From: an uncultured Loktanella sp.
GTDB lineage: Bacteria; Pseudomonadota; Alphaproteobacteria; Rhodobacterales; Rhodobacteraceae
DNA length: 14,757 nucleotides
Assembly (NCBI GenBank): GCA_913061335.1
Contig: CAJXTP010000055.1
Coordinates: forward strand, 1-14,757
Direction of reading: 5' to 3'
This document shows positions 1-7,621 of this stretch, in pieces. Each line of letters opens with the position of its first letter. Position 1 is the stretch's first letter. The notes beneath the pieces are model-generated. The model made no database searches, was not told the DNA's origin, and saw nothing but the letters and a program-made list of their open reading frames with translations. The position numbers and the translations under genes were made by a program.

Positions 1-46
1 TACACCTCTCTATTCGTCGGCAGCGTCAGATGTGTATAAGAGACAG
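1..46 (+). other. Illumina Nextera adapter remnant (sequencing artefact)
   Basis: These bases are library adapter, not genome. Bases 1-5 (TACAC) match the tail of the P5 oligonucleotide. Bases 6-13 (CTCTCTAT) match the i5 index known as N502/S502. Bases 14-27 (TCGTCGGCAGCGTC) are the Nextera read-1 adapter, and bases 28-46 (AGATGTGTATAAGAGACAG) are the 19-base Tn5 mosaic end. The parts occur in exactly the order of a Nextera read-1 construct. The first genomic base is therefore 47. The TAA at 37-39 lies in this adapter, so it does not mark the upstream limit of the first gene. Confidence 0.98.
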
Positions 47-48
47 CT

Positions 49-2877
49 TTTGATGGTGGCGGTGGTTTTGAGAGTGCACCGTCGATGGTTGCCTTGTTGG
101 ACCAAGTTGATCAGTTCTTGGATCGTCCTGCGTTTGCGGCGTTGGAGCAGATTTCAGCCTCTGGTCTGATCGTGAATTACACCGATGTCCGCGCGGGTCG
201 TGCGTGGACTGTCGACGGTGGTGAGCTGAAGCTAGATCTGCGCGACGATCAGACGGCATGGTTTGGCGACTTTTCCCTGCTGTCAGGCGGGGCTGACGTG
301 ACTCGATTGCAGTTAAACTATGACAGCCCACGCGGGTCGCATGCGGCTCAGGTAAGCCTGTCGGTCACCGATGCACGCGCAAGTGATATGGCCACCCAAA
401 CCCCCGCATTAGCATGGCTGTCAGGTGTTGATGCCGCGATTACCGCGTCGTTGCGCAGCAGTTTGGATGCAGACGGCGCGCTTGGTCCGTTGAGTGCCAC
501 GCTTGATTTGGGTGCAGGCGCGTTGCAGCCCAATGCGGCGACCGATCCGGTCACTTTTGATGGTGCCAAAGCCTATCTGACATATGATCCCACGACGGAT
601 TTGATCAGCTTTGACCAGATTGAGGTGGATGCCGCTGCGGGCCGGATTAACGCCTCTGGTCGTGCCTATTTGCGCGACAAGGTGGACGGCATTCCGCAGG
701 CGCTTGTGGCGCAATTCGCGTTTCCGGAAATCACTTTGGCGCAAGGTGAATGGTATCCTGATGGTCTTGTGGTGCCGCCGTTGTCTGTCGATATGCGATT
801 GCTGTTTGATCCGTTTGCCGTTGAGTTGGGGCAGGTGGCCTTGGTTGAGGGCGACACGCACGTCATTGGATCAGGCCTAATCAGTGCCACGCTGGATGGA
901 TGGCGCGCTGCAATTGATTTGCAGGCGGATCAAATGGCGACCGAACGGTTCACGGATTTTTGGCCAAAGACCCTAAAAAAGCGCAGTCGCGATTGGTTGG
1001 ACCGCAATGTGGCCGGTGGCATTGTGCGCGATGCAGCTGTGGGCATTCGCGCCGTGCAGGGCGAAAGGCCCGTGATGGCGGCCCGCTTTGATTTTGAAGA
1101 ATCTGACATCACATTCATGCGCACAATGCCGCCGATATCAGGCGCGCGCGGCGTTGGGCATATGCAAGACGGTCAGTTGGTTATGTCGCTTGATCGTGGG
1201 TTTGTCACCGCCCGGCAGGGTGGTCGCGCTGAACTAGCAGGCACAACATTCAAGGTTTTGGACACCCGCAGACCTGGTGGTGATGCGGAGCTTAATCTGG
1301 TGCTAAACAGCACGATAACGGCCGCCTTGTCGTTGCTCGACCGCGAGCCATTTGAGTTTATTTCCAAGGCCAATCAATCGGTCACAATGGCGCAAGGTCG
1401 TGCTTTTGTGACGGGGGTGGTTCGGTTTCCGTTGGTTAAGGGCGTGCCGCGGGACCAAATTTCGTATGAGATTGCCGCGGATTTGCATGACCTGCGCAGT
1501 GACACGATTATTATGGGCCGCGCATTGCGGGCGGACCGTATGCGGCTAAACGTAGATAATGCAGGCATGCAGATTGCAGGACCGGTCAGTTTGGACGGTG
1601 TCGCGGCTGATGCCGTCTGGGACAACCGATTTGGTGGCGCGAACGCGGGCAAAAGTCAGATGCGCGCCACGGTCGATTTATCGCCTAGGTTTTTGGATGC
1701 GTTCAACATTGCATTGCCCGACGGCACCGTCACTGGATCGGGGCAGGGTGATCTGGTGGTTGATCTGGCTGCAGGCAGCCCACCCGCGTTTAGACTGACG
1801 TCAAATTTGCGCGGTATTGAGGTGGCTTTACCGGCAGTTGGTTGGCGTAAGTCACCGTCCGCTGGCGGTGATTTAGTCGTGGCTGGCACGCTTGGTGATG
1901 CGCCCCAGGTCACCACTTTAGAGGTCAGCGGTGGTGGTCTACAGGCCAAAGGTGCTGTCACACTGAATGGAAACGGGACGTTGAATGAAGCCAGATTTTC
2001 GCAGGTGCAGATTGGTGATTGGCTGAATGCGCGGGTCACGTTGCGCGGGCGCGGCAAAGGCCGCCCTGTTGGTGTGTCAATTGGGCAGGGACGCGTTGAT
2101 CTGCGCGGTGCCGCGTTTGGCGCGGGTCGTAGCGATGCGGGTCCGCTTGCGTTGCGGTTGGACCGATTGCAAATCACCGAAGGTATTGCGCTGCACGATT
2201 TTCAAGGAGATTTTGACGGGTCGGGTGGTTTCTCGGGGGATTTTACCGGACGTGTGAACGGCGGACCGCAGGTGTTGGGAACCGTTACGCCACAAAACGG
2301 ACGGTCTGCGATCCGTCTTCTATCTGATGATGCTGGCGGCGTTGTTGGCGCTGCTGGGTTCATGAAAAACGGTGTGGGTGGATCGCTTGATCTGACTTTG
2401 CGCCCTGCGGGTGATGCGGGTACGTTTGACGGTGATCTTTTGGTGCGCGATCTGCGGGTCCGCGATGCGCCGGCGATGGCCGCTTTGTTGGATTCTATTA
2501 GCGTTGTCGGTTTGCTGCGTCAGCTGGACGGGCAGGGGCTGGCATTTGACGAAGTGGACGCGTCGTTCCGCCTGACCCCGTCTGAGGTGATTGTCACCCA
2601 GTCAAGCGCTGTTGGACCGGGGCTTGGCATTTCGCTCGATGGGATTTACACGCTCGCCAGTAAACAAGTTGATTTCCAAGGGGTTGTGTCGCCGTTTTAT
2701 CTGCTCAATGGTATTGGTGCGTTTTTGACCCGCAAGGGTGAAGGGCTGATTGGGTTCAACTTTAACCTGACAGGTGCCGCCGCAGCGCCTGTTGTGTCGG
2801 TGAACCCGTTGTCCGCATTTACGCCCGGTATGTTCCGAGAGATATTCCGCCGCGCCCCACCAGAGGTGACCCAATGA
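49..2877 (+). CDS. YhdP/AsmA-like envelope protein, 5'-truncated
   Basis: A large protein of the YhdP/AsmA-like group (DUF3971 plus AsmA-like C-terminal region). In Gram-negative bacteria this group is linked to phospholipid transport between the inner and outer membranes. That role is family knowledge and is not shown here. The frame is open from base 49 directly after the adapter, so the ATG at 85 is probably internal and the N-terminus with its membrane anchor is missing. Counting from that ATG, the DUF3971-type block has FWP at 292-294 followed by RDWLDRN at 302-308. The middle is repetitive, beta-rich and full of Gly and Asp, as expected for the long groove of this superfamily. The C-terminus carries the typical GIGAFLTRKGEG and VNPLSAFTPGMF blocks. 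The stop TGA at 2875-2877 overlaps the queA start (ATGA), which indicates coupled translation. Family assignment is firm; the exact role is not. Confidence 0.85.
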   Translation, partial: FDGGGGFESAPSMVALLDQVDQFLDRPAFAALEQISASGLIVNYTDVRAGRAWTVDGGELKLDLRDDQTAWFGDFSLLSGGADVTRLQLNYDSPRGSHAAQVSLSVTDARASDMATQTPALAWLSGVDAAITASLRSSLDADGALGPLSATLDLGAGALQPNAATDPVTFDGAKAYLTYDPTTDLISFDQIEVDAAAGRINASGRAYLRDKVDGIPQALVAQFAFPEITLAQGEWYPDGLVVPPLSVDMRLLFDPFAVELGQVALVEGDTHVIGSGLISATLDGWRAAIDLQADQMATERFTDFWPKTLKKRSRDWLDRNVAGGIVRDAAVGIRAVQGERPVMAARFDFEESDITFMRTMPPISGARGVGHMQDGQLVMSLDRGFVTARQGGRAELAGTTFKVLDTRRPGGDAELNLVLNSTITAALSLLDREPFEFISKANQSVTMAQGRAFVTGVVRFPLVKGVPRDQISYEIAADLHDLRSDTIIMGRALRADRMRLNVDNAGMQIAGPVSLDGVAADAVWDNRFGGANAGKSQMRATVDLSPRFLDAFNIALPDGTVTGSGQGDLVVDLAAGSPPAFRLTSNLRGIEVALPAVGWRKSPSAGGDLVVAGTLGDAPQVTTLEVSGGGLQAKGAVTLNGNGTLNEARFSQVQIGDWLNARVTLRGRGKGRPVGVSIGQGRVDLRGAAFGAGRSDAGPLALRLDRLQITEGIALHDFQGDFDGSGGFSGDFTGRVNGGPQVLGTVTPQNGRSAIRLLSDDAGGVVGAAGFMKNGVGGSLDLTLRPAGDAGTFDGDLLVRDLRVRDAPAMAALLDSISVVGLLRQLDGQGLAFDEVDASFRLTPSEVIVTQSSAVGPGLGISLDGIYTLASKQVDFQGVVSPFYLLNGIGAFLTRKGEGLIGFNFNLTGAAAAPVVSVNPLSAFTPGMFREIFRRAPPEVTQ

Positions 2878-3950
2878 AGCTGTCCGATTTTGACTTTGAG
2901 TTGCCAGAGCGGCTGATTGCGGTGCGCCCTGCAAAGCCGCGCACCGCAGCCAAGCTGTTGATTGCCCATGGTGATCAGATAACTGAGTCAACGGTTGCCG
3001 ATTTGGGCGAGGTTTTGCGCAGCGGTGACGTGCTGGTGTTGAACGACACCAAGGTTATCCCTGCGCGGCTTTTTGGAATGCGCCACCGTAACGGCGAGCT
3101 TGGTATGACGGCGTCTAAGATGGACGTTACCTTGCTGGACCCGCGCGCTGACGGCACTTGGGGTGCATTGGTTAAGCCGCTGAGGAAAATCCGCGATGGC
3201 GAGGTGATTGTGTTCTCGGACACATTGCAGGCCGAGGTTGTCGGGCGCGCTGATGGGCAGGCGGCGCTGCGGTTCAATATCAAGGGTGATGACTTTGATG
3301 CCGCTTTGAACGCGGTTGGTGCGATGCCGTTGCCGCCTTATATTGCGGCCAAGCGCCATGCGGATGATGCCGATAAGACGGATTATCAGACCTATTGGGC
3401 CAAGAATGCGGGTGCTGTGGCGGCCCCTACCGCGTCGCTGCATTTTGACGGTGATCTGCTGGATCAGTTGGCACAGATGGGCGTTCAGTTTGTGCATGTC
3501 ACATTGCACGTCGGCGCGGGCACGTTTTTACCTGTAAAAGTTGATGACGTGGCTGATCATAAGATGCACGCCGAGTGGGGCGAAGTTACGGCTGAGGCTG
3601 CAAATTTGATTGCAGCGGCCAAGGCTGAGGGGCGACGGGTTATTCCGGTGGGCACCACTGCGCTGCGTCTGATTGAAAGTGCCGCAAGGTCTGGCCAGAT
3701 CAAACCTTGGGAAGGTGAAACGGATATTTTCATCACGCCGGGATTTACGTTTCAGGTGGCAGACGCGCTGATGACGAACTTTCATCTGCCCAAGTCTACG
3801 CTGATGATGTTGGTGTCTGCTATGATGGGGGTGGACCGGATTAAGGCGATTTACACACATGCCATCCACAACGATTATCGGTTCTTTTCTTATGGCGATG
3901 GATCAATATTATTTCCGTCGAAAGACACGAGCGACGCGGCTATTGGGTGA
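2874..3950 (+). CDS. queA: S-adenosylmethionine:tRNA ribosyltransferase-isomerase QueA
   Basis: QueA transfers and isomerises the ribosyl part of S-adenosylmethionine onto preQ1 at wobble position 34 of GUN-anticodon tRNAs, giving epoxyqueuosine in the cytoplasm. The 358 residues match the family's normal length. The hallmark blocks appear in order: FDFELPERLIA near the N-terminus, VLNDTKVIPARL at about 55-66, APTASLHF at 184-191, HVGAGTF at 212-218, HKMHAEW at 229-235, PVGTTALR at 258-265, ITPGFTF at 287-293, TNFHLPKSTL at 301-310 and YRFFSYGD at 335-342. The start ATG at 2874 overlaps the upstream stop by four bases. GAGG at 2863-2866 is a ribosome site seven bases before it. The gene is probably co-transcribed with the YhdP-like gene, although the functions are unrelated. 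I see nothing damaged. Confidence 0.97.
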   Translation: MKLSDFDFELPERLIAVRPAKPRTAAKLLIAHGDQITESTVADLGEVLRSGDVLVLNDTKVIPARLFGMRHRNGELGMTASKMDVTLLDPRADGTWGALVKPLRKIRDGEVIVFSDTLQAEVVGRADGQAALRFNIKGDDFDAALNAVGAMPLPPYIAAKRHADDADKTDYQTYWAKNAGAVAAPTASLHFDGDLLDQLAQMGVQFVHVTLHVGAGTFLPVKVDDVADHKMHAEWGEVTAEAANLIAAAKAEGRRVIPVGTTALRLIESAARSGQIKPWEGETDIFITPGFTFQVADALMTNFHLPKSTLMMLVSAMMGVDRIKAIYTHAIHNDYRFFSYGDGSILFPSKDTSDAAIG

Positions 3951-4026
3951 TGTGTCGCGAAGCGGCATTAGGCGTTTCGAAAATAGTTGTTAATCGAGCA
4001 TAAATAGTCAGCAAAAGGGCACGCCA

Positions 4027-5298
4027 ATGTTACAAGTTATGACCGGATCATGGGCGTTGTTCCTTGGCATGTTCATGTTGATGATCGGCAACGGTTTGCA
4101 GGGAACGTTGCTGGGCCTGCGCGGCGACATGGAAGGGTTCACGACGTTTGAGCTGTCTGTTGTGATGTCGGCCTATTTTGTTGGCTTCCTTTTCAGTTCT
4201 CGTTTGACCCCAAAGTTGATCCAGCGTGTCGGCCACGTGCGTGTGTTTGCCGCCCTTGGGTCGACGATTTCCGCAGTTTTGATCCTGTATCCGTTGCTTG
4301 TTGAGCCTTGGGCGTGGACGCTTGGCCGTGTCATCATCGGGTTCTGTTTCTGCGGCGTTTATGTAACGGCCGAAAGCTGGTTGAACGATGCATCCTCCAA
4401 CGACACACGCGGCAAGGCGTTGTCGCTGTATTTGATGGTTCAGATGGCTGGCATTGTGGCCGCCCAATACATCGTGACGCAAGGCGATGTGTCCGGCTAC
4501 GCATTGTTTATTATTCCATCGGTGTTCGTGTCCTTGGCGTTTGCCCCGATTTTGCTTTCGATCCGTCCAATGCCGCAATTTGCGCAAACTAAGCCGATGA
4601 CGATTCGCCGTTTGATTGAAGCGTCCCCGTTGGGCTGCGTTGGCATGTTCCTGTTGGGCGGCGTGTTTTCCGCACAGTTCGGCATGTCGGCGGTTTACGG
4701 GGTCCGTGTTGGCCTGAGCGTGAGCCAGATTTCGATCTTTGTGTCGGTGATTTATGTGTCGGCCTTGATTGCGCAATATCCGATTGGTTGGATGTCGGAC
4801 CGGATTGATCGGCGCATATTGATTATGGCCGTCGGGTTTGTTGGGGCCGCTGGCGCGTTGTTAGCATTTTTCGTCACCGACAATTTTACACTTATATTGT
4901 TGAGTGCTGCGATCTTGGGTGGCACGTCAAACCCGCTGTATGCACTGCTGATTGCCTATACCAATGATTATCTGGAGCGTGAGGACATGGCTGCAGCGTC
5001 CGGTGGATTGCTGTTTATCAACGGTATTGGTGCGATCGCTGGTCCGTTGACCGTTGGTTATATGATGGATGCAATTGGCGCTAACGGGTTCTGGATGTTC
5101 TCGGCTGTGCTGATGTTTTTGATGGGGCTGTATGCTGCCTACCGGATGACCCGCCGTAGTCGTGCCGATTGGGATGACGTGGATACCGTGCCATATGCAG
5201 CCATTTCGGCCACCTCGACGCCAATCGCGGCGGAGGTCGCCCAAGAGGTGTATAGCGACGCCGAAGAAGAAATCGCAGAAAATGACACTGTTTCCTAA
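4027..5298 (+). CDS. MFS transporter, YcaD-like
   Basis: An inner-membrane secondary transporter of the major facilitator superfamily, 423 residues, with a hydrophobic pattern consistent with 12 membrane helices in two halves. The loop between helices 8 and 9 has a clear motif A, GWMSDRIDRRIL, at about 254-265. The matching loop between helices 2 and 3 (TPKLIQRVGHVRVF, 61-74) is degenerate. A charged AESWLND motif at 115-121 resembles the ESxL region of YcaD-type members, hence the subgroup call. The last 45 or so residues form a soluble tail ending in an acidic stretch (SDAEEEIAEND, 410-420). The substrate cannot be read from sequence. AAAAGG at 4013-4018 gives a ribosome site 8 bases before the ATG at 4027; a second in-frame ATG at 4039 is possible. 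The gap of 76 bases after queA leaves operon membership open. Confidence 0.9.
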   Translation: MLQVMTGSWALFLGMFMLMIGNGLQGTLLGLRGDMEGFTTFELSVVMSAYFVGFLFSSRLTPKLIQRVGHVRVFAALGSTISAVLILYPLLVEPWAWTLGRVIIGFCFCGVYVTAESWLNDASSNDTRGKALSLYLMVQMAGIVAAQYIVTQGDVSGYALFIIPSVFVSLAFAPILLSIRPMPQFAQTKPMTIRRLIEASPLGCVGMFLLGGVFSAQFGMSAVYGVRVGLSVSQISIFVSVIYVSALIAQYPIGWMSDRIDRRILIMAVGFVGAAGALLAFFVTDNFTLILLSAAILGGTSNPLYALLIAYTNDYLEREDMAAASGGLLFINGIGAIAGPLTVGYMMDAIGANGFWMFSAVLMFLMGLYAAYRMTRRSRADWDDVDTVPYAAISATSTPIAAEVAQEVYSDAEEEIAENDTVS

Positions 5299-5349
5299 GT
5301 ATATCTTGTCAGACCTGCCTGCACATGTAGGTTAGTGTTAGTGACCCGT

Positions 5350-5356
5350 GGGAGGG
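5350..5356 (+). promoter_or_regulatory. Ribosome binding site choosing the GTG start at 5366
   Basis: GGGAGGG lies nine bases before GTG at 5366. An earlier in-frame GTG at 5348 overlaps this site itself and has no good site of its own, so 5366 is the better start for the DUF924 gene. Confidence 0.7.
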
Positions 5357-5365
5357 AAAAGACAA

Positions 5366-5947
5366 GTGAAACAAGCAGATGAGATTCTGGCGTTTTGGCT
5401 CGATGAATTGGGCCCTGATGGGTGGTACCGCGCAGACAAAGCGGTGGACGACGATATACGGGACCGGTTTGAGTTTACGTGGGAACGCAGTCAAGTTGGC
5501 GCCTGTGGACTTTGGCTGACCGACCCTGCAGGGGCTTTGGCCTATATTATCATGACCGATCAATTTTCACGCAACATGTACCGCGATGATGCGCGTGCGT
5601 TTGCGTCCGATAAGGCCGCTCGCGCTGCCGCAAAAGTGGCGATCGACCGCGAATGGGATCGCGCAATATCCGAACCTGCCCGCATGTTTTTCTATATGCC
5701 ATTGATGCATTCCGAAAACTTGATTGACCAAGATCGCGCGGTGCGGCTTATTCATTCTCGCCTTCCTGATACAGGTTCGGGCACGCTGGAGCACGCACGT
5801 GTGCACCGTGCGATAATACGTAAATTTGGACGTTTCCCTTACCGTAACGCTGCCCTTGGTCGCGCAATGACACCTGCTGAACAGACGTTTTTGGATGATG
5901 GCGGCTATGGCGCGGCGTTCCGCGCACATATGGCGGCGATGGCGTAA
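5366..5947 (+). CDS. DUF924 family protein
   Basis: A soluble protein of 193 residues belonging to DUF924, a conserved all-helical family with a TPR-like fold and no established biochemical role. The family pattern is clear: ADEILAFWLDELGPDGWY at the N-terminus, then ALAYIIMTDQFSRNMYRDD with the DQF-RNMYR core, then FASDKAA, and ARMFFYMPLMHSE in the middle. The C-terminus is HRAIIRKFGRFPYRNAALGR, the part that most members share. I place the start at GTG 5366 because of the strong GGGAGGG ahead of it and because the resulting N-terminus (MKQADEILAFW) is typical. The alternative GTG at 5348 would add six residues. There is no signal peptide or membrane segment. It sits 67 bases after the MFS gene on the same strand. 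No function can be inferred from context. Confidence 0.9.
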   Translation: MKQADEILAFWLDELGPDGWYRADKAVDDDIRDRFEFTWERSQVGACGLWLTDPAGALAYIIMTDQFSRNMYRDDARAFASDKAARAAAKVAIDREWDRAISEPARMFFYMPLMHSENLIDQDRAVRLIHSRLPDTGSGTLEHARVHRAIIRKFGRFPYRNAALGRAMTPAEQTFLDDGGYGAAFRAHMAAMA

Positions 5948-6000
5948 ATGCCGTTAACGTGATGAACACTTTCTGACATTAGCCTTGGTTTGGCATAACC

Positions 6001-6005
6001 AGAGG
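6001..6005 (+). promoter_or_regulatory. Ribosome binding site choosing the ATG start at 6012
   Basis: AGAGG sits six bases before ATG at 6012. The longer reading frame could begin at TTG 5985, but that codon has no recognisable ribosome site, so the diguanylate cyclase most likely starts at 6012. Confidence 0.65.
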
Positions 6006-6011
6006 CTGCTG

Positions 6012-7520
6012 ATGAACGATTTATCCAATACGCCACCGGCGCGAAAAAGCTGGCTTGTCGATAGCGACGCTGCCCCACAGAAGGCGCCGCCAAATTTGGC
6101 GATGCAAATCATGAACATCATGGAGCAGGGCATCATCGTGTGGTCTGCAGAGGGAATTTGCGAAATGCATAACACCCGTATCTACGACGTTCTTGAGCTT
6201 TCTGGTGAAGATATTGGCATCGGAACCGAGCGGAATGCGTTTTTGAAATCGGCTGAAGCGCGCGGAGAGTTTGACGCGGAAGCACGCAAAGCTGCCAGCA
6301 TAAAATTTAGCGCTCATAAACCGTTTTCGTTTGATCGCCTGATCCCGTCGGGCCGGATCGTGAGCACGAATGCGCGTCCATCACGCGGTGGTGGATATGT
6401 GGTGACCTTTACCGACGTAACTGAGGCGCGTCGCGATGCCATTAAGTTAGCAAATGCCATTGATGGGGCCGCAGAATCGGAGCGCCGCGCCCTCGACGTT
6501 TTGCAAAAAGAGCGGCGCCGTCAGAAAGAAGCGGAAATGTTGGGCCGGCTCGATGAATGGCTGCAGTCCTGCAAGACGTTGACTGAGCTGTTCGAGATCG
6601 TTCAGGCGTTTATGGTTAAGTTGTTGCCGCAAACACGCGGTGAATTGATGGTCTATTCCAATTCGCGCGATGTGTTGGAAGGGGCCTGTAGTTGGGCACA
6701 ACCAGCTGCATTGGCCCAGATGGCACCGGACGGATGTTGGGCCTTAAGGCGTGGACGTAGCTACCAGTTTGAGTCCGATGGGCTTAGCTTTTTGTGTGAT
6801 CATGTGCGCGGACAAAATCATCAGGGCGATGCGCCATATATATGTGTCCCAATTATTGCGCATGGGGATACAGTCGGATTGCTGCATATTCAGTTTGATC
6901 TTGACCGAGCAGAGCACGACATCCTTGATCCACAATCATTTGCAATCCGCTGCGGCGAACACATATCAATGGCGATTGCCAATGTGAAATTGCGTGATGA
7001 ATTGCATGCACAATCCATCAGGGATCCATTAACAGGTCTATACAATCGAAGATTCTTTATGGATGCGATGCGGCGTTTCTTAGGGGCTCCAAACGTGGGT
7101 GAAAAGGGGGTCGGGCTAATCTCTTTTGATGCTGATAAGTTCAAGTTGTTCAACGACAACCATGGCCACGACGCAGGTGATGTTGTTTTGCAGGCAATTT
7201 CGGAAAAGGTTCTCGAAATCATCCCAACTGGCGCTGTTGCATGCCGCATGGGCGGAGAAGAGTTTGCGGTGATTGCGCCAAATTGCACAGCAAAAGCCTC
7301 TGAAGCTCTGGCTGAAAAAATTAGAATTGGGATTGGAGAGACAAAGGCACGTTATGTTCACGGGGCTTTACCACGTATCACAATCTCGGCTGGTGTATCG
7401 TTTTACCCGACACATGGATCGTCGCCGCAAGTGTTGCTAAAACAAGCAGATGAGGCGTTATATGCGGCCAAAGCAAAGGGAAGAAACTGTGTTGTGGCAG
7501 CGAAAAAGCGAGCCAATTAG
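6012..7520 (+). CDS. PAS-GAF-GGDEF diguanylate cyclase
   Basis: A 502-residue signalling enzyme predicted to make cyclic di-GMP from two GTP. Residues 29-140 form a PAS-like sensor domain ending in FTDVTEARR. Residues 141-178 are rich in Arg, Glu and Ala and look like a helical linker. Residues 179-320 form a GAF domain with C242 (GCWALRRGR) and C262/H264 (FLCDH). Residues 335-500 are the GGDEF domain, opening with DPLTGLYNRRFF, with FDADKFK at 372-378 and the active-site motif GGEEF at 414-418, a form compatible with activity. The inhibitory RxxD site expected five residues before GGEEF is absent (PTGA there). No membrane helix or signal peptide is seen, so it should be cytoplasmic. No EAL domain is attached. 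The ligand sensed is unknown. The gene is 64 bases downstream of the DUF924 gene. Confidence 0.93.
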   Translation: MNDLSNTPPARKSWLVDSDAAPQKAPPNLAMQIMNIMEQGIIVWSAEGICEMHNTRIYDVLELSGEDIGIGTERNAFLKSAEARGEFDAEARKAASIKFSAHKPFSFDRLIPSGRIVSTNARPSRGGGYVVTFTDVTEARRDAIKLANAIDGAAESERRALDVLQKERRRQKEAEMLGRLDEWLQSCKTLTELFEIVQAFMVKLLPQTRGELMVYSNSRDVLEGACSWAQPAALAQMAPDGCWALRRGRSYQFESDGLSFLCDHVRGQNHQGDAPYICVPIIAHGDTVGLLHIQFDLDRAEHDILDPQSFAIRCGEHISMAIANVKLRDELHAQSIRDPLTGLYNRRFFMDAMRRFLGAPNVGEKGVGLISFDADKFKLFNDNHGHDAGDVVLQAISEKVLEIIPTGAVACRMGGEEFAVIAPNCTAKASEALAEKIRIGIGETKARYVHGALPRITISAGVSFYPTHGSSPQVLLKQADEALYAAKAKGRNCVVAAKKRAN

Positions 7521-7580
7521 AAGGAATGCGCCGTCGCAATAGCGGCCATGTCTTAAGGTCACTAGAGGTCCGGAGGAAAA

Positions 7581-7598
7581 TAGTTTAACATCAAACTA
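7581..7598. repeat. Perfect inverted repeat in the lpdA leader, possible operator
   Basis: TAGTTT-AACATC-AAACTA is a perfect 6-base inverted repeat with a 6-base spacer, lying 23 bases before the lpdA ATG at 7622. An overlapping second pairing is possible between AAATAG (7578-7583) and CTATTT (7602-7607). It is AT-rich, unlike the surrounding genes, and has no T-run after it, so it looks more like a protein-binding site than a terminator. The regulator is unknown. Confidence 0.4.
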
Positions 7599-7609
7599 AT
7601 TCTATTTCT

Positions 7610-7614
7610 GGAGG
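7610..7614 (+). promoter_or_regulatory. Ribosome binding site for lpdA (two adjacent ATG codons)
   Basis: GGAGG is four bases before ATG 7619 and seven bases before ATG 7622. The spacing favours 7622, which also gives the usual N-terminus (MATKSFDLIVIG). Confidence 0.6.
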
Positions 7615-7621
7615 ACGAATG

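Noticed and set aside
28..46. Tn5 mosaic end, as if a transposon end were present
   Set aside because: It is joined to the Nextera read-1 sequence, an index and P5 bases, so it comes from library preparation.
3958..3979. Stem-loop after queA (CGAAGCG / CGTTTCG with an 8-base loop)
   Set aside because: Short stem with a G-T pair and no T-run after it; not good enough for an intrinsic terminator.
3990..4004. CtrA-like site TTAA-N7-TAAA upstream of the MFS gene
   Set aside because: The second half-site has a mismatch and such AT-rich near-matches are common by chance. A similar near-match, TTAA-N7-CTAA, lies inside the lpdA inverted repeat (7585-7599) and is no better.
4048..4776. Long minus-strand open frame of 242 codons inside the MFS gene
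   Set aside because: Its composition (many His, Gln, Arg and Asn) is that of a shadow frame, and it lies wholly within a well-supported gene on the other strand.
5306..5333. Possible promoter before the DUF924 gene (TTGTCA, 16-base spacer, TAGGTT)
   Set aside because: The -35 is good but the -10 matches only about half of TATAAT; not listed without transcript data.
7533..7546. Small hairpin GTCGC-AATA-GCGGC after the cyclase gene
   Set aside because: Five base pairs including a G-T pair and no T-run; too weak to call a terminator.
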